64,000 nucleotides of DNA from Cellulomonas cellasea (GTDB lineage: Bacteria > Actinomycetota > Actinomycetes > Actinomycetales > Cellulomonadaceae): contig NZ_BJLR01000033.1 of assembly GCF_006538745.1 (NCBI RefSeq), positions 62,001 to 126,000 on the forward strand, written 5' to 3'. Of this stretch, positions 26,018 to 35,222 are shown one piece after another. The notes under the pieces are model-generated. The model was not told where the DNA came from. It saw only the letters and a program-made list of their open reading frames with translations, and did no database searches. Every line of letters begins with the position of its first letter. Position 1 is the stretch's first letter. Both the position numbers and the translations under genes were made by a program.

Positions 26018-27463
26018 TCAGTCGTCCTGGCGCTGGTGCAGCATGCGCGCACCCTCGGCGATCGACCCGGAGATCGACGGGTACACCGTGAACGCGCTGG
26101 CCACCGCGTCGGCGGTGAGCCGGTGCGAGACCGCGAGGGTGATCGGGAAGATGAGCTCGCTCGCGCTCGGCGCCACGACGACCCCGCCGAGCACCTGCCC
26201 GTTGCGGTGCGCGAACAGCTTGACGAAGCCCTCGCGCAGGCCCAGCATCTTGGCCCGCGGGTTGCGGGCGAGCGGCAGCGTGCTCGTCACGTAGTCGGTC
26301 CCGGCGGCCTTGAGCTGCTCCTCGCCGTACCCGACGGTCGCGATCTCCGGGGACGTGAAGATGTTCGCCGCGACGCTGCGCAGCGAGATCGGGGTCACGG
26401 CGTCGCCCAGCGCGTGCGACATCGCGATGCGCCCCTGCATCGCCGCGACCGACGCGAGCGGCAGGACCCCGGTGCAGTCGCCCGCCGCGTAGATGCCGCG
26501 CACCGACGTCCGGGAGACCTTGTCGACCTCGACGTGGCCCGACGCCGTGAGGCGCACGCCCGCCTCGGTCAGCCCGATGCCCGCGGTGCTCGGGATCGAC
26601 CCGACCGCGAGCAGCACGTGCGAGCCCTCGACCGTGCGCCCGTCGGCGAGCGTGACGAGCACGCCGTCGGCCGTCCGGGTCGCCGACTGCGCGCGCGAGC
26701 GGGACATCACCGTCATGCCGCGGTTGCGGAACACGCCCTCGAGCAGCTCGGCGGCGTCGGGGTCCTCGCCCGGGAGCACCCGGTCGCGGCTCGAGACGAG
26801 CACGACCTCGGAGCCGAGCGCGACGTAGGCGCCGGCGAACTCCGCGCCGGTCACGCCCGAGCCGACCACGACGAGCTTCTCGGGGAGCTCCGTGAGCCCG
26901 TAGAGCTGCGTCCACGTGAGGATGCGCTCGCCGTCCGGGACGGCCTCGGGCAGCACGCGCGGGGTCGCCCCCGTCGCCACGAGCACCACGTCCGCGTCGA
27001 GGCTGCGCTCGCCGTCGGTCCCGCTCGCGACGACGCGGTTGGGCCCGTCGAGCCGTCCCGCGCCCTCGACGAGCTCGACGCCCTCCCGCTCGAGGCGCGT
27101 GCGGATGTCGGCCGACTGCGCGGCGGCCAGCGCGAGCGTGCGCGTGTTGACCTGCGCGAGGTCGACGAAGTGCCGCTCCGACTCGCTCGCGAGCAGGTCG
27201 CCGGCGGGCGTCGACGGGTCGGCATCGAGGTGGATGCCGAGCTCGGGCGCGCGGTCGGACATCGCCATCCACTCGGCGGTCGCGATGAGCGTCTTCGAGG
27301 GGACGACGTCGGTGAGCACCGCCGAGCCGCCGAGCCCGGTGCGCTCGACCACCGTCACCGCCGCCCCGAGCCGGCGGGCGACGAGGGCCGCCTCGTACCC
27401 GCCCGGACCCCCTCCGACGACGACGACGCGTGTGGCCTGCAGGTCCTGGGTCTCGGTGGTCAC
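26018..27463 (-). CDS. lpdA: LpdA-like NAD(P)H-quinone dehydrogenase, no redox cysteines
   Basis: 481 residues, FAD-dependent pyridine nucleotide-disulfide reductase fold: FAD site VVVVGGGPGGYEAALVA, NAD site VVVGSGVTGAEFAGAY near 180, second FAD motif GIYAAGDCTG near 320, and a C-terminal dimerisation domain. In true lipoamide dehydrogenases the active-site loop holds a CxxxxC pair before PSK; here the loop reads GGSAVLTDVVPSK, with Ala48 and Val53 in place of both cysteines. It therefore cannot be a dihydrolipoamide dehydrogenase. Mycobacterial LpdA (Rv3303c), also altered at this site, reduces quinones with NAD(P)H, the best guess here. It diverges from the purine phosphorylase gene across 39 bp. 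Confidence 0.9.
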   Translation of the reverse strand: MTTETQDLQATRVVVVGGGPGGYEAALVARRLGAAVTVVERTGLGGSAVLTDVVPSKTLIATAEWMAMSDRAPELGIHLDADPSTPAGDLLASESERHFVDLAQVNTRTLALAAAQSADIRTRLEREGVELVEGAGRLDGPNRVVASGTDGERSLDADVVLVATGATPRVLPEAVPDGERILTWTQLYGLTELPEKLVVVGSGVTGAEFAGAYVALGSEVVLVSSRDRVLPGEDPDAAELLEGVFRNRGMTVMSRSRAQSATRTADGVLVTLADGRTVEGSHVLLAVGSIPSTAGIGLTEAGVRLTASGHVEVDKVSRTSVRGIYAAGDCTGVLPLASVAAMQGRIAMSHALGDAVTPISLRSVAANIFTSPEIATVGYGEEQLKAAGTDYVTSTLPLARNPRAKMLGLREGFVKLFAHRNGQVLGGVVVAPSASELIFPITLAVSHRLTADAVASAFTVYPSISGSIAEGARMLHQRQDD

Positions 27464-27488
27464 GCGCCTATTGTGCCTGGTGGCCGGT

Positions 27489-27494
27489 TAGCCT
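27489..27494 (+). promoter_or_regulatory. -10 hexamer of deoD
   Basis: TAGCCT ends 8 nt before ATG 27503. Confidence 0.48.
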
Positions 27495-27502
27495 TCACTT
27501 CC

Positions 27503-28366
27503 ATGAGCGACCTCGACGACCCGACCACCGACCCCTTCGACGTCGCCCGCAGCGCCGCCGAGCACCTGGCCCGGGTCACGGGTGTCGCACGTCACGACGT
27601 CGCGCTCGTGCTCGGCTCGGGCTGGGGCGGCGCGGCGGACCTGCTCGGCGAGACGGTCGCCGAGGTGCCGAGCCACGAGGTCCCCGGCTTCTCGGCGCCC
27701 GCGGTCGTCGGGCACGTGGGCACGATCCGCTCGATCCGCATCGCGGGCTCGGGTGACGGCGCGGGCGGTGCCGACGACGCCGAGGGCACGCCCGACCGGT
27801 ACGCGCTCGTGCTGGGCTCGCGCACGCACCTCTACGAGGGCCGCGGCGTGCGGCGCGTCGTGCACGGCGTCCGCACCGCGGCGGCGACCGGGGCCCGGAC
27901 GGTCGTGCTGACCAACGGCTGCGGCGGGCTCAACCCCGCGTGGGGACCGGGCACGCCGGTGCTGATCCGCGACCACCTCAACCTCACGGCGACGTCCCCG
28001 CTCGAGGGCGCGACGTTCGTCGACCTGACCGACCTGTACTCCGCTCGCCTGCGCGACGTGGCCCGCACGGTCGACCCGTCGCTCGACGAGGGCGTCTACG
28101 TGCAGTTCCGCGGCCCCCACTACGAGACCCCCGCCGAGGTCGCGATGGCCGGCCGGCTCGGCGGCGACCTCGTCGGCATGTCGACGACGATCGAGGCCAT
28201 CGCCGCGCGGCACGCGGGGCTCGAGGTGCTCGGGCTCTCGCTCGTGACGAACCTCGCCGCGGGGATCAGTGCGACCCCGCTCTCGCACGCCGAGGTGCTC
28301 GAGGCCGGCCAGGCGGCCGGTCCCCGGATCAGCGCGCTGCTCGCGCAGGTCGTGCGCCGCCTCTGA
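27503..28366 (+). CDS. deoD: Purine nucleoside phosphorylase
   Basis: 287 residues of the trimeric NP-II type. It splits inosine or guanosine with phosphate into base and ribose-1-phosphate. Visible are the phosphate loop LVLGSGWGG near residue 36, HLYEGRG and the VLTNGCGGLNP base-site segment near 135, and MSTTIEAIAARH near 232 with the conserved Met and Glu; the purine-binding Asn is in SLVTNLAAGIS. An acidic Gly-rich insertion lies near residues 82-95. The gene opens a purine salvage pair with the phosphohexomutase that follows, but a hairpin overlaps its stop codon, so co-transcription is partial at most. Confidence 0.93.
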   Translation: MSDLDDPTTDPFDVARSAAEHLARVTGVARHDVALVLGSGWGGAADLLGETVAEVPSHEVPGFSAPAVVGHVGTIRSIRIAGSGDGAGGADDAEGTPDRYALVLGSRTHLYEGRGVRRVVHGVRTAAATGARTVVLTNGCGGLNPAWGPGTPVLIRDHLNLTATSPLEGATFVDLTDLYSARLRDVARTVDPSLDEGVYVQFRGPHYETPAEVAMAGRLGGDLVGMSTTIEAIAARHAGLEVLGLSLVTNLAAGISATPLSHAEVLEAGQAAGPRISALLAQVVRRL

Positions 28367-28387
28367 CGGAGCGGGCCGCTCCGTCAG
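28363..28387 (+). terminator. Hairpin overlapping the deoD stop
   Basis: CTGACGGAGC pairs perfectly with GCTCCGTCAG across a GGGCC loop; the TGA stop is part of the 5' arm. Confidence 0.65.
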
Positions 28388-28450
28388 GCGTCGGCCGCCT
28401 CTGAGGGCGACGCGCCGCAGCCCGCGCAGCAGCGCACGCGGACCGATGGG

Positions 28451-28456
28451 TACGTT
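28451..28456 (+). promoter_or_regulatory. -10 hexamer of the phosphohexomutase gene
   Basis: TACGTT ends 6 nt before ATG 28463. Confidence 0.45.
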
Positions 28457-28462
28457 GGGGCC

Positions 28463-30421
28463 ATGGCGTACGACTGGAACGAGCTGTCCGCGCGGGTGAC
28501 GACCTGGATCGAGGACGACCCGGACCCGACGACCGCCGACGAGCTCGCCCGGCTCCTCGACCGCGCGAACGCGCCGGTCGACGACGCGCTCGCCGCCGAG
28601 CGCGGGGGCGGCCCGGTGAGCCCGACCCACCAGACGCAGCTCACCGACGTGCGCGGCGCGCGCGCCGACCTCGCCGACCGGTTCACGGGCCTGCTGCAGT
28701 TCGGCACCGCGGGGCTGCGCGGCGCGATCGGCGGCGGCCCGCACCGGATGAACCGCGCCGTCGTCATCCGCGCCGCGTCCGGGCTCGCGGACTACCTGCT
28801 CGGAGAGCTCGACGGGCTCACGCCCGCACCCCGCGTGGTCGTCGGGTACGACGCCCGCCACCGGTCCGCCGACTTCGCCCGCGACACCGCCGCGGTGATG
28901 ACCGCGGTCGGCATCGAGGTGCTCGTCCTGCCGCGGGCCCTGCCGACCCCGGTGCTCGCGTTCGCGGTGCGCCACCTCGGGGCCGACGCGGGCGTCATGG
29001 TCACCGCGAGCCACAACCCGCCGCAGGACAACGGCTACAAGGTGTACCTCGGCGGGCGCGTCGTGACGGGCTCGGGCCAGGGCGCGCAGATCGTGCCGCC
29101 GTACGACGCGGCCATCGCCGCCGAGATCGCGCGCGTGCCGAGCGTCGTCGCCGTGCCGCGCGCGGAGTCCGGCTGGACCGTGCTCGGCGACGACGTGCTC
29201 GACGCCTACGTCTCGACCGTCACCGCGCTCGCCGACCTCACCGAGGAGGCCCGCGAGCGCGCGCGGCACCTCAAGATCGTGCTCACGCCGCTGCACGGAG
29301 TCGGCGGCGAGGTCGCGGCCCGTGTGCTGCGCGAGGCCGGGTTCCGCGACGTGCTGCTCGTGCCGGAGCAGGAGTGGCCCGACCCCGACTTCCCGAGCGT
29401 CGCGTTCCCGAACCCCGAGGAGCCCGGGGCCATGGACCTCGCGCTGGGCCTCGCGGGTGACGTCGGCGCGGACCTCGTGCTTGCGCTCGACCCCGACGCC
29501 GACCGGTGCGCGGTCGCGCTCAACGACCCGACGGCACGCTCGCACCGCGGGCCCGACACCGCGGGCGCCGAGGGCTGGCGCATGCTGCACGGCGACGAGG
29601 TCGGCGCGGTGCTGGGCTCGGTCGTCGCGTCCCGGCTCGCGGCGCGCACGGCGACCGGCACGACGGCCGGTGCGGGCGCGGTGGCTGACGGCGGCGCGGC
29701 AGCCGGTCGCTCGACGGGCGACGGCGTGCCCGTCGGCGGCGCTGCGGCTGCGACGCAGGTGCCCGCGCTCGCGAGCTCGATCGTCTCCTCGCGCCTGCTC
29801 GCGAAGGTCGCGCGGGCCGCGGGCCTGCGGCACCAGCCCACGCTGACCGGCTTCAAGTGGCTCGCGCGCGTCGACGGGCTCGCGTTCGGCTACGAGGAGG
29901 CCCTGGGCTACTGCGTCGACCCGGCGCACGTGCGCGACAAGGACGGCATCTCGGCGGCGCTGCTCGTCGCCGGGCTCGCGGCGACGCTCAAGGCCTCGGG
30001 CCGCACGCTCCTGAGCGTGCTCGACGACCTCGCGCGCGAGCACGGGCTGCACCTGAGCGACCAGGTGTCCGCACGCTTCACCGACCTCGACCGGATCCCC
30101 GCGACGATGGCCGCGCTGCGGGAGCACCCGCCCGTCACTCTCGCGGGCTCGCCCGTGATGGAGGTCGTCGACCTCGCGACGGCCACGGACGCCGAGCGCC
30201 AGGGCCTGCCCGCGACCGAGGGGCTGCGGATCACGTCCCAGGACGGCACGCGCGTCGTCGTGCGCCCGAGCGGGACCGAGCCCAAGGTCAAGTGCTACCT
30301 CGAGGTGATCGTCCCGGTGTCCCGCACGGCCGACGCCGCGGCGCTCGTCTCCGCCCGCAAGGAGGCCCGCGCGCGCCTCCACGCGGTGGCCTCCGACGTC
30401 AGCGCGGCGCTCGGCATCTGA
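28463..30421 (+). CDS. pmmB: Phospho-sugar mutase (phosphomannomutase/phosphoglucomutase family)
   Basis: 652 residues, longer than the usual 540-580. The phosphoserine loop VTASHNPPQDNGYKVY has Ser183, and the metal loop DPDADR starts at Asp343; the sugar-specificity region EEALGYCVD and C-terminal phosphate site VRPSGTEPK are intact. Extra length comes partly from an Ala/Gly-rich insertion at about residues 393-432. Next to purine nucleoside phosphorylase it could act as phosphopentomutase (ribose-1-P to ribose-5-P), but the family also interconverts hexose phosphates, so substrate is open. It corresponds in position to mycobacterial pmmB. Confidence 0.9.
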   Translation: MAYDWNELSARVTTWIEDDPDPTTADELARLLDRANAPVDDALAAERGGGPVSPTHQTQLTDVRGARADLADRFTGLLQFGTAGLRGAIGGGPHRMNRAVVIRAASGLADYLLGELDGLTPAPRVVVGYDARHRSADFARDTAAVMTAVGIEVLVLPRALPTPVLAFAVRHLGADAGVMVTASHNPPQDNGYKVYLGGRVVTGSGQGAQIVPPYDAAIAAEIARVPSVVAVPRAESGWTVLGDDVLDAYVSTVTALADLTEEARERARHLKIVLTPLHGVGGEVAARVLREAGFRDVLLVPEQEWPDPDFPSVAFPNPEEPGAMDLALGLAGDVGADLVLALDPDADRCAVALNDPTARSHRGPDTAGAEGWRMLHGDEVGAVLGSVVASRLAARTATGTTAGAGAVADGGAAAGRSTGDGVPVGGAAAATQVPALASSIVSSRLLAKVARAAGLRHQPTLTGFKWLARVDGLAFGYEEALGYCVDPAHVRDKDGISAALLVAGLAATLKASGRTLLSVLDDLAREHGLHLSDQVSARFTDLDRIPATMAALREHPPVTLAGSPVMEVVDLATATDAERQGLPATEGLRITSQDGTRVVVRPSGTEPKVKCYLEVIVPVSRTADAAALVSARKEARARLHAVASDVSAALGI

Positions 30422-30426
30422 GCCCG

Positions 30427-30569
30427 CTGGGCGGCCCCGCCGGGCGACCCCGCCGGGCGACCCCGTCGGGCGGCCCCGTCGGGCGGCCCCGTCGGGCGAC
30501 CCCGTCGGGCGGCCCCGTCGGGCGGCCCCGTCGGGCGGCCCCGTCGGGCGGCCCCGTCGGGCGGCCCCG
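30427..30569. repeat. Eleven-copy 13-bp tandem repeat
   Basis: Eleven head-to-tail copies of a unit close to TCGGGCGGCCCCG fill the space between two convergent genes. Copies 2, 3 and 6 carry GGGCGACCCCG, copy 1 starts CTGGG, and the later copies are identical. Each unit can pair with its neighbour (GGCC, CGGG/CCCG). 13 bp is not a multiple of 3 and no gene covers it. Confidence 0.9.
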
Positions 30570-30637
30570 TCGACCGGCCCGGACGTGCGGACGCGTCGGT
30601 CGCCGGCCGGGACCGACGCCCGGGCCCTCGGTCGCCG

Positions 30638-32860
30638 TCAGCGCGACCGGGTGCACGCCGCCGCGGGCGCCACGGGGGCCGCGCCGGTGTACGAGCCCGA
30701 GAACCCGAACGTCGTGGACGCCCCGGGTGCCAGCGCCGAGTTCCAGCCGACGCTGTCGGCCTCGGTCGACGTGCCGTTCTGACGCAGGCGCGCGCCCCAC
30801 GCCTCCGCGACCGACTGGTCGGACGGCTGCGCCCAGGAGACCCGCCACGACGTGAGCGGCTCGGTGCCCGCGGTCACCGTCACGAGCGCCTGGTAGCCGC
30901 CGGGCCACTGGTTGACGATCGAGAGCACCGCCGTACAGCCCGCGACCGGCGCCGGGATCGGCTCGGGCAGCCCCACGCCGCTCGGGGACGGCGTCGGCGT
31001 GGGCCGGGGCGTCGCGGTCGGCGTGGGCGTCGGGGTCGGGGTCGGGGTCGGCGTGGGGGTCGGGGTGGGCGTGGGGGTCGGGGTCGGGCTCGGGTCCGGT
31101 GCGCCGTCGAGCGCGAGGTCGGCGGTCGGGAACGGCACGAGCGCCGGCTCGGCGGGGAGCTCCCCCGCGCCGCCGTCGCACGTCTGCGCGCGGTCGAACC
31201 GCAGGTAGACCCCGGACGAGCAGGTCCAGCTGATCTCGGCGTCCCCGCCGACGACGACGTCGCCGCCGAGCACGGCGCGCGAGCGTACGACCGCGTTGTC
31301 GCGCACGACCGCGGCCCCGCCGACGACGGCGCCGCTGTCGACGACCGCGCGGCCCTCGACGCGCGCCGACCCGGTCACCTGGGCCCAGTCCTGCACCACG
31401 GCCTGCGGGCCGACGTAGACGCCGGGGTCGACGGTCGCGAACTCCCCGACCCAGCCCCCGCCGTTGGTGTGCCACCGGCCGCCCCCGGGCGCCGCGGGCC
31501 GCACGAAGCCGGGCTCGAAGCCCCACGCGTCGGCGCCCGCGACCCGCAGCTCGAACGGGTACCGGGCGGACCCGGGGTAGCCCGCCGCCGGGTCGAAGTC
31601 GTGCGCGCGCGTCGGGGTCGCCGCGACGACGAGGTACACCTGCGCGTCGTCGGGCCCGGTCGTGAGCTCGACCGTCACGTCGGTGCCGCCCGCGAGCTCG
31701 CCGTACCGCGCGGCGCCGTCGACGTCGACCGCCACGAGGCCCGCGGTCCACGCCGCGTCGGGCCCCGCCTCGGTGTGCCCCCGCACGCGCACCCGCACGG
31801 CCGTCGCGCCCTCCTCGGGGCTGAGCCGGACGAGCGCGTAGCCGTTCTCGGCCGGCGCCAGCGCGGACGGGACGCGGTAGTGGTGGGCCGTCGCGTCGAC
31901 GGCCTCGACCGCGGTCCCCGGCTCGGCGGTCAGCGCGGGGTCGACCGCGGCGGCGTAGCGGCGCAGGTCCGGCTGCGTCGAGTAGTCCCAGGTCACGTTG
32001 CGCAGCGCGTGCTCGGCGAGGCGCGCACCGAGCTCCTCCTGCGTGAGGCCGGCGACCCGGGCGTACGCCGCGACGGGGTCGGGCTCGGTGCCGCCCTCGC
32101 GCCACAGCCGCCCGACCGTCGCGAGGCCGTCGCGGTCCGCGACATGCTGCAGCAGAGTCCACCCGCCGTCGAGGTGCCGTCCCGACGACCAGCGCAGGTT
32201 CTCGGCGCGCACGAACGACGTGAGGTCCCCCGCGTCGGACGGCTCGGCGGCCGTCGCGAGGAACGACGCCATCGCCTCCCCGAACGACGAGCCGCGGACC
32301 CCCGGCGCGGTCGTGCCGGGGCCGGCGTCGGGCGCGGGGCCGTCGGGGGCGACCGCGACGCTCTGCAGGACGACCGCGAGCGCGCGGGCGACGTCCCACG
32401 CGCCGGTGCGGGCCGCCTCGGGTGCGATCTCGAGGAGCGCGAGGCCGCCCTCGACCCGCCCCTCGGCCCACGCGTCGTACGCCAGGTCGTCCCAGGTCCG
32501 GGTCAGGACGACCGCGATCTTGTCCTCCGCGATCGGCCCGACGGGCTCGGTGACGCCGACCGTGCCCACGTACAGCGCGTAGTAGCGCTCGAGCCGGTCG
32601 AGCAGCTCGACGGGGTCGACGCGGTAGTACTCGGAGGCCTCGGCGAGGTCGCCGCCCGCCCGCGGCCCCCACAGGAGCACGAAGTTCTCGCTCTCGCGCG
32701 AGCTCGCCGCCCCCTCGTCGAGCCGCTCGACCCAGGCGTGGGCGCGGTCACCGGACTTGGGGCCCGTCCGCGCGTCGTCGAGCGCGTAGGCGATGAGGAC
32801 ACCGAGGAGGAACGGGACGACGACGGCAGCGGCGACGGTGCCACGCCGGAACCTGCCCAT
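30638..32860 (-). CDS. Secreted CBM2 protein with Svx/DUF6055-like and hexapeptide-repeat regions
   Basis: 740 residues. A signal peptide or anchor occupies residues 5-27 (RRGTVAAAVVVPFLLGVLIA). Residues 45-270 resemble the DUF6055/Svx-type domain (SENFVLLWGPRAGG) but without an obvious HExxH. Residues 290-450 contain a beta-rich domain ending in ARYPFELRVAGADAWGF. Residues about 470-545 are left-handed beta-helix style repeats (VYVGPQAVVQDWAQVTGSA). A Pro-Thr linker at about 588-623 leads to a cellulose-binding CBM2 (642-737, flanked by Cys642 and Cys737, with WPGGYQALVTV and GWNSALAPG). It probably binds plant cell wall outside the cell; catalysis is unproven. ATG 32860 is preferred (GGAGG upstream) over 32971, which would bury the signal peptide. 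Confidence 0.82.
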   Translation of the reverse strand: MGRFRRGTVAAAVVVPFLLGVLIAYALDDARTGPKSGDRAHAWVERLDEGAASSRESENFVLLWGPRAGGDLAEASEYYRVDPVELLDRLERYYALYVGTVGVTEPVGPIAEDKIAVVLTRTWDDLAYDAWAEGRVEGGLALLEIAPEAARTGAWDVARALAVVLQSVAVAPDGPAPDAGPGTTAPGVRGSSFGEAMASFLATAAEPSDAGDLTSFVRAENLRWSSGRHLDGGWTLLQHVADRDGLATVGRLWREGGTEPDPVAAYARVAGLTQEELGARLAEHALRNVTWDYSTQPDLRRYAAAVDPALTAEPGTAVEAVDATAHHYRVPSALAPAENGYALVRLSPEEGATAVRVRVRGHTEAGPDAAWTAGLVAVDVDGAARYGELAGGTDVTVELTTGPDDAQVYLVVAATPTRAHDFDPAAGYPGSARYPFELRVAGADAWGFEPGFVRPAAPGGGRWHTNGGGWVGEFATVDPGVYVGPQAVVQDWAQVTGSARVEGRAVVDSGAVVGGAAVVRDNAVVRSRAVLGGDVVVGGDAEISWTCSSGVYLRFDRAQTCDGGAGELPAEPALVPFPTADLALDGAPDPSPTPTPTPTPTPTPTPTPTPTPTPTATPRPTPTPSPSGVGLPEPIPAPVAGCTAVLSIVNQWPGGYQALVTVTAGTEPLTSWRVSWAQPSDQSVAEAWGARLRQNGTSTEADSVGWNSALAPGASTTFGFSGSYTGAAPVAPAAACTRSR
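30990..31096. repeat. Hexanucleotide-like repeat coding the Pro-Thr linker
   Basis: About seventeen degenerate GGGGTC/GGCGTG units encode alternating Thr-Pro on the minus strand within the CBM2 protein. Such tracts can change length by slippage in steps of two residues. Confidence 0.85.
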
Positions 32861-33048
32861 CTCGGGTACCGCCTCCTCGTCGTCCGGGTCGCCCCTGGGT
32901 GCTCCTGCTGGGCCGGCCGGCAACGCGGGCGCCCCCGCAGCGGGGGCGGTGGGGTCGCACGGGCGCCTCACCTTCGCCGACGCCCCCGGCTGCCGTCAAT
33001 GTCGCGAACGTCCCCCCGCGTGACGTTCACCCGACCGCCGCGTGCGCA

Positions 33049-33092
33049 CGCACGCGGGGGCCCGCCGACGGTCGGGCGGGCCCCTGCGTGCG
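33049..33092 (-). terminator. Hairpin after deoC
   Basis: Arms 33049-33066 and 33075-33092 form an 18-bp stem with one G-U pair and an 8-nt loop, 4 nt past the deoC stop. Confidence 0.78.
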
Positions 33093-33095
33093 CGG

Positions 33096-33764
33096 TCAGT
33101 AGGCGGAGTCGGACTCGAGCCCGCCGAGCACGGCCGCGGTCCCCGAGAGGCCGAGCCGGGTCGCGCCGGCCTCGACCATGGCGACGGCGTCGGCGGTGCT
33201 GCGGATGCCGCCGGACGCCTTGATCCCGAGGCGCTCGCCGACGGTGGCGGCCATGAGCCCGACGGCGTGCACGCTCGCGCCGCCCGCGGGGTGGAAGCCC
33301 GTCGACGTCTTGACGAAGTCGGCGCCCGCCGCCTCCGCCGCGCGGCACACCGCCACGATCTCGTCGTCGGTCAGCGCCGCGGACTCGATGATGACCTTGA
33401 GCACCGTCGGCGACGGCGCGGCCGCGCGGACCGCGGCGATGTCGGCCTGCACGGACTCGAAGGCGCCCTGCTTCGCGGCCCCGACGTCGAGCACCATGTC
33501 GACCTCGTCGGCGCCGTCCCGCACCGCGCGCGCGGCCTCGGCCGCCTTGACGTCGCTGTGGTGCTTGCCCGACGGGAAGCCGACGACCGTCGCGACCTTG
33601 AGGCCGCGCGCGTCGAGCGGCAGGAACGACGGCGAGACGCACACCGAGTACACGCCGAGCCGCACGCCCTCCTCGACGAGCGCCTCGACGTCGGCGCGGG
33701 TGGCCTCCGGCTTGAGCAGGGTGTGGTCCACGAGCTGGGCCAGTGCGTGGGCGTCGATCGTCAT
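33096..33764 (-). CDS. deoC: Deoxyribose-phosphate aldolase
   Basis: 222 residues, class I aldolase that splits 2-deoxyribose-5-phosphate into glyceraldehyde-3-phosphate and acetaldehyde. The Schiff-base lysine is in DFVKTSTGF (about residue 155) and the second catalytic lysine in GIKASGGIR (about 182); EVDMVLDVG and TVLKVIIES are also conserved. It is the last step of deoxynucleoside salvage started by deoA. The ATG overlaps the adenosine deaminase stop by 4 nt (ATGA), and a hairpin follows the stop. Confidence 0.95.
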   Translation of the reverse strand: MTIDAHALAQLVDHTLLKPEATRADVEALVEEGVRLGVYSVCVSPSFLPLDARGLKVATVVGFPSGKHHSDVKAAEAARAVRDGADEVDMVLDVGAAKQGAFESVQADIAAVRAAAPSPTVLKVIIESAALTDDEIVAVCRAAEAAGADFVKTSTGFHPAGGASVHAVGLMAATVGERLGIKASGGIRSTADAVAMVEAGATRLGLSGTAAVLGGLESDSAY

Positions 33765-34870
33765 GCGCGGTGCCTTCCGGTGCCGTCGTGCGTGTAGCCC
33801 GGGAGGATCGCCCGGTCGATGAGCTCGGCGCGCTCGTCCTGCGGGAGGAACGCGTTCTCGGCGGCGGTGAGCGTCACGTCGCGGACGTCGTCGACGGTCC
33901 ACCCGGCGTGCTCGACGAGCAGCGCGAGCTCGCGCGTGAGGCTCGTGCCCGACTGCAGCCGGTTGTCGGTGTTGACGGTGACCGCGAAGCCGAGCCGCCG
34001 CAGGAGCGTCACGGGGTGCTCCGCGACCGACGCGGCGGCGCCCGTCTGCACGTTCGACGACGGGCACGTCTCGAGCGGGACCCGGCGGTCGCGGACCCAC
34101 GCGGCGAGCCGCCCGAGGGTCGCCGCAGGCGGGGCGCCGTCCGTGCCGGGCTCGTGCAGGGTGATGTCGTCGAGCACCCGGACCCCGTGCCCGAGGCGCA
34201 GCGCGCCGACCCCGAGCGCCTCGGTGATCGAGCCGAGACCGTCGGCCTCGCCCGCGTGCACGGTCACGGGGAACCAGGCGTCGCGCAGCGACCGGAACGC
34301 CGTCGCCAGCCGGGACGCCGGGAACCCGGCCTCGGCCCCGGCGATGTCGAAGCCGACGACCCCGGCGTCGCGGTTCGCGAGCGCGAGCGCGGCGATCTCG
34401 TCGGCCCGGTCCGCGTGCCGCATCGCCGACAGGAGCGTGCCGATCCGGATCTCCCGGCCCTGGGACGCCGCCTCGGCGACGCCCTCGGCGAAGCCGGCCT
34501 GCACCGCGTCGACGACCTGCTGGAGCGTGAGCCCGCCCTCGAGGTGCTGCTCGGGGGCGTAGCGCTGCTCGGCGTAGACGACCCCGTCCGCCGCGAGGTC
34601 GACGGCGGCCTCGCGAGCGACCCGGCGCAGCGCGTCCGGCGTCTGCATCACCGCGACCGTGTGCGCGAACGTCTCGAGGTAGCGCTCGAGGCTGCCCGAG
34701 TCCGCCGCGGCGACGAACCAGCGGCCGAGCTCGTCCGGGTCGGTCGCGGGCAGCGTGTGCCCCGCCTCGCGCGCGAGCTCGACGATCGTGGCCGGCCGGA
34801 GCCCGCCGTCCAGGTGGTCGTGCAGCAGCACCTTGGGCAGCGCAGCCACCAGGTCGTACGCGGGGGTCAT
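33761..34870 (-). CDS. add: Adenosine deaminase
   Basis: 369 residues. Converts adenosine and deoxyadenosine to inosine forms. Zinc ligands are visible in LLHDHLDGG (residues 16-18) and in TVHAGEADG near 208; catalytic Glu is in the same HAGE motif, and the C-terminal metal Asp in VNTDNRL near 303. EQRYAPEQH near 108 is also typical. ATG 34870 has GGAGG 3 nt upstream; an alternative ATG at 34894 would add 8 residues. The product inosine is the substrate of the phosphorylase at 27503. It is coupled to deoC. Confidence 0.95.
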   Translation of the reverse strand: MTPAYDLVAALPKVLLHDHLDGGLRPATIVELAREAGHTLPATDPDELGRWFVAAADSGSLERYLETFAHTVAVMQTPDALRRVAREAAVDLAADGVVYAEQRYAPEQHLEGGLTLQQVVDAVQAGFAEGVAEAASQGREIRIGTLLSAMRHADRADEIAALALANRDAGVVGFDIAGAEAGFPASRLATAFRSLRDAWFPVTVHAGEADGLGSITEALGVGALRLGHGVRVLDDITLHEPGTDGAPPAATLGRLAAWVRDRRVPLETCPSSNVQTGAAASVAEHPVTLLRRLGFAVTVNTDNRLQSGTSLTRELALLVEHAGWTVDDVRDVTLTAAENAFLPQDERAELIDRAILPGYTHDGTGRHRA

Positions 34871-34915
34871 GCCTCCACCGTAGTCGCGCGCCACGTCCGC
34901 TGAGGACGCCGCGAC

Positions 34916-34935
34916 CCGGGCGGGTGACCGCCCGG
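34916..34935 (-). terminator. Short hairpin after the small acidic gene
   Basis: CCGGGCG and CGCCCGG enclose GGTGAC, 14 nt past the stop at 34950. Confidence 0.45.
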
Positions 34936-34949
34936 CGCCCGTCCGGGTG

Positions 34950-35222
34950 TCAGAGGTACTCGTCCCGCTCGTCGCCCGGGACCTCGGTCACCTGCTCGTG
35001 CACGTCGGCCTCGTTCGCGTCGTCGCGCGGGGCGACGGGCGAGGGCGCGGGCACGTACTCCTCGGCCGCGTCCCCGTCGGCGCCGGGCGCGGGGGTGTCG
35101 AGCCGCAGCTCGTCGTCGACGGGTCGCTGGTCGGCGTCCGCGTGGGCGTCGACGGGCGTGAAGAGGTCGGCGGGCAGCAGCCCGGCGTCGCGCGAGGCCT
35201 CCTGGCCGGGGACGGTGCTCAT
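34950..35222 (-). CDS. Small acidic protein of unknown function
   Basis: 90 residues, not recognised. It is strongly acidic and rich in Asp, Ala, Pro and Glu ([20 protein letters not shown]), without hydrophobic core, signal or cysteine, so it is probably disordered. GGAGG stands 6 nt before the ATG, the best ribosome site in this part of the window, which argues for a real gene. It is co-directional with the Cys-protease-like gene 83 nt upstream. Confidence 0.65.
   Translation of the reverse strand: MSTVPGQEASRDAGLLPADLFTPVDAHADADQRPVDDELRLDTPAPGADGDAAEEYVPAPSPVAPRDDANEADVHEQVTEVPGDERDEYL

Noticed and set aside
30427-30569. CRISPR array
   Set aside because: Units are 13 bp, head to tail, with no spacers and no cas gene nearby.
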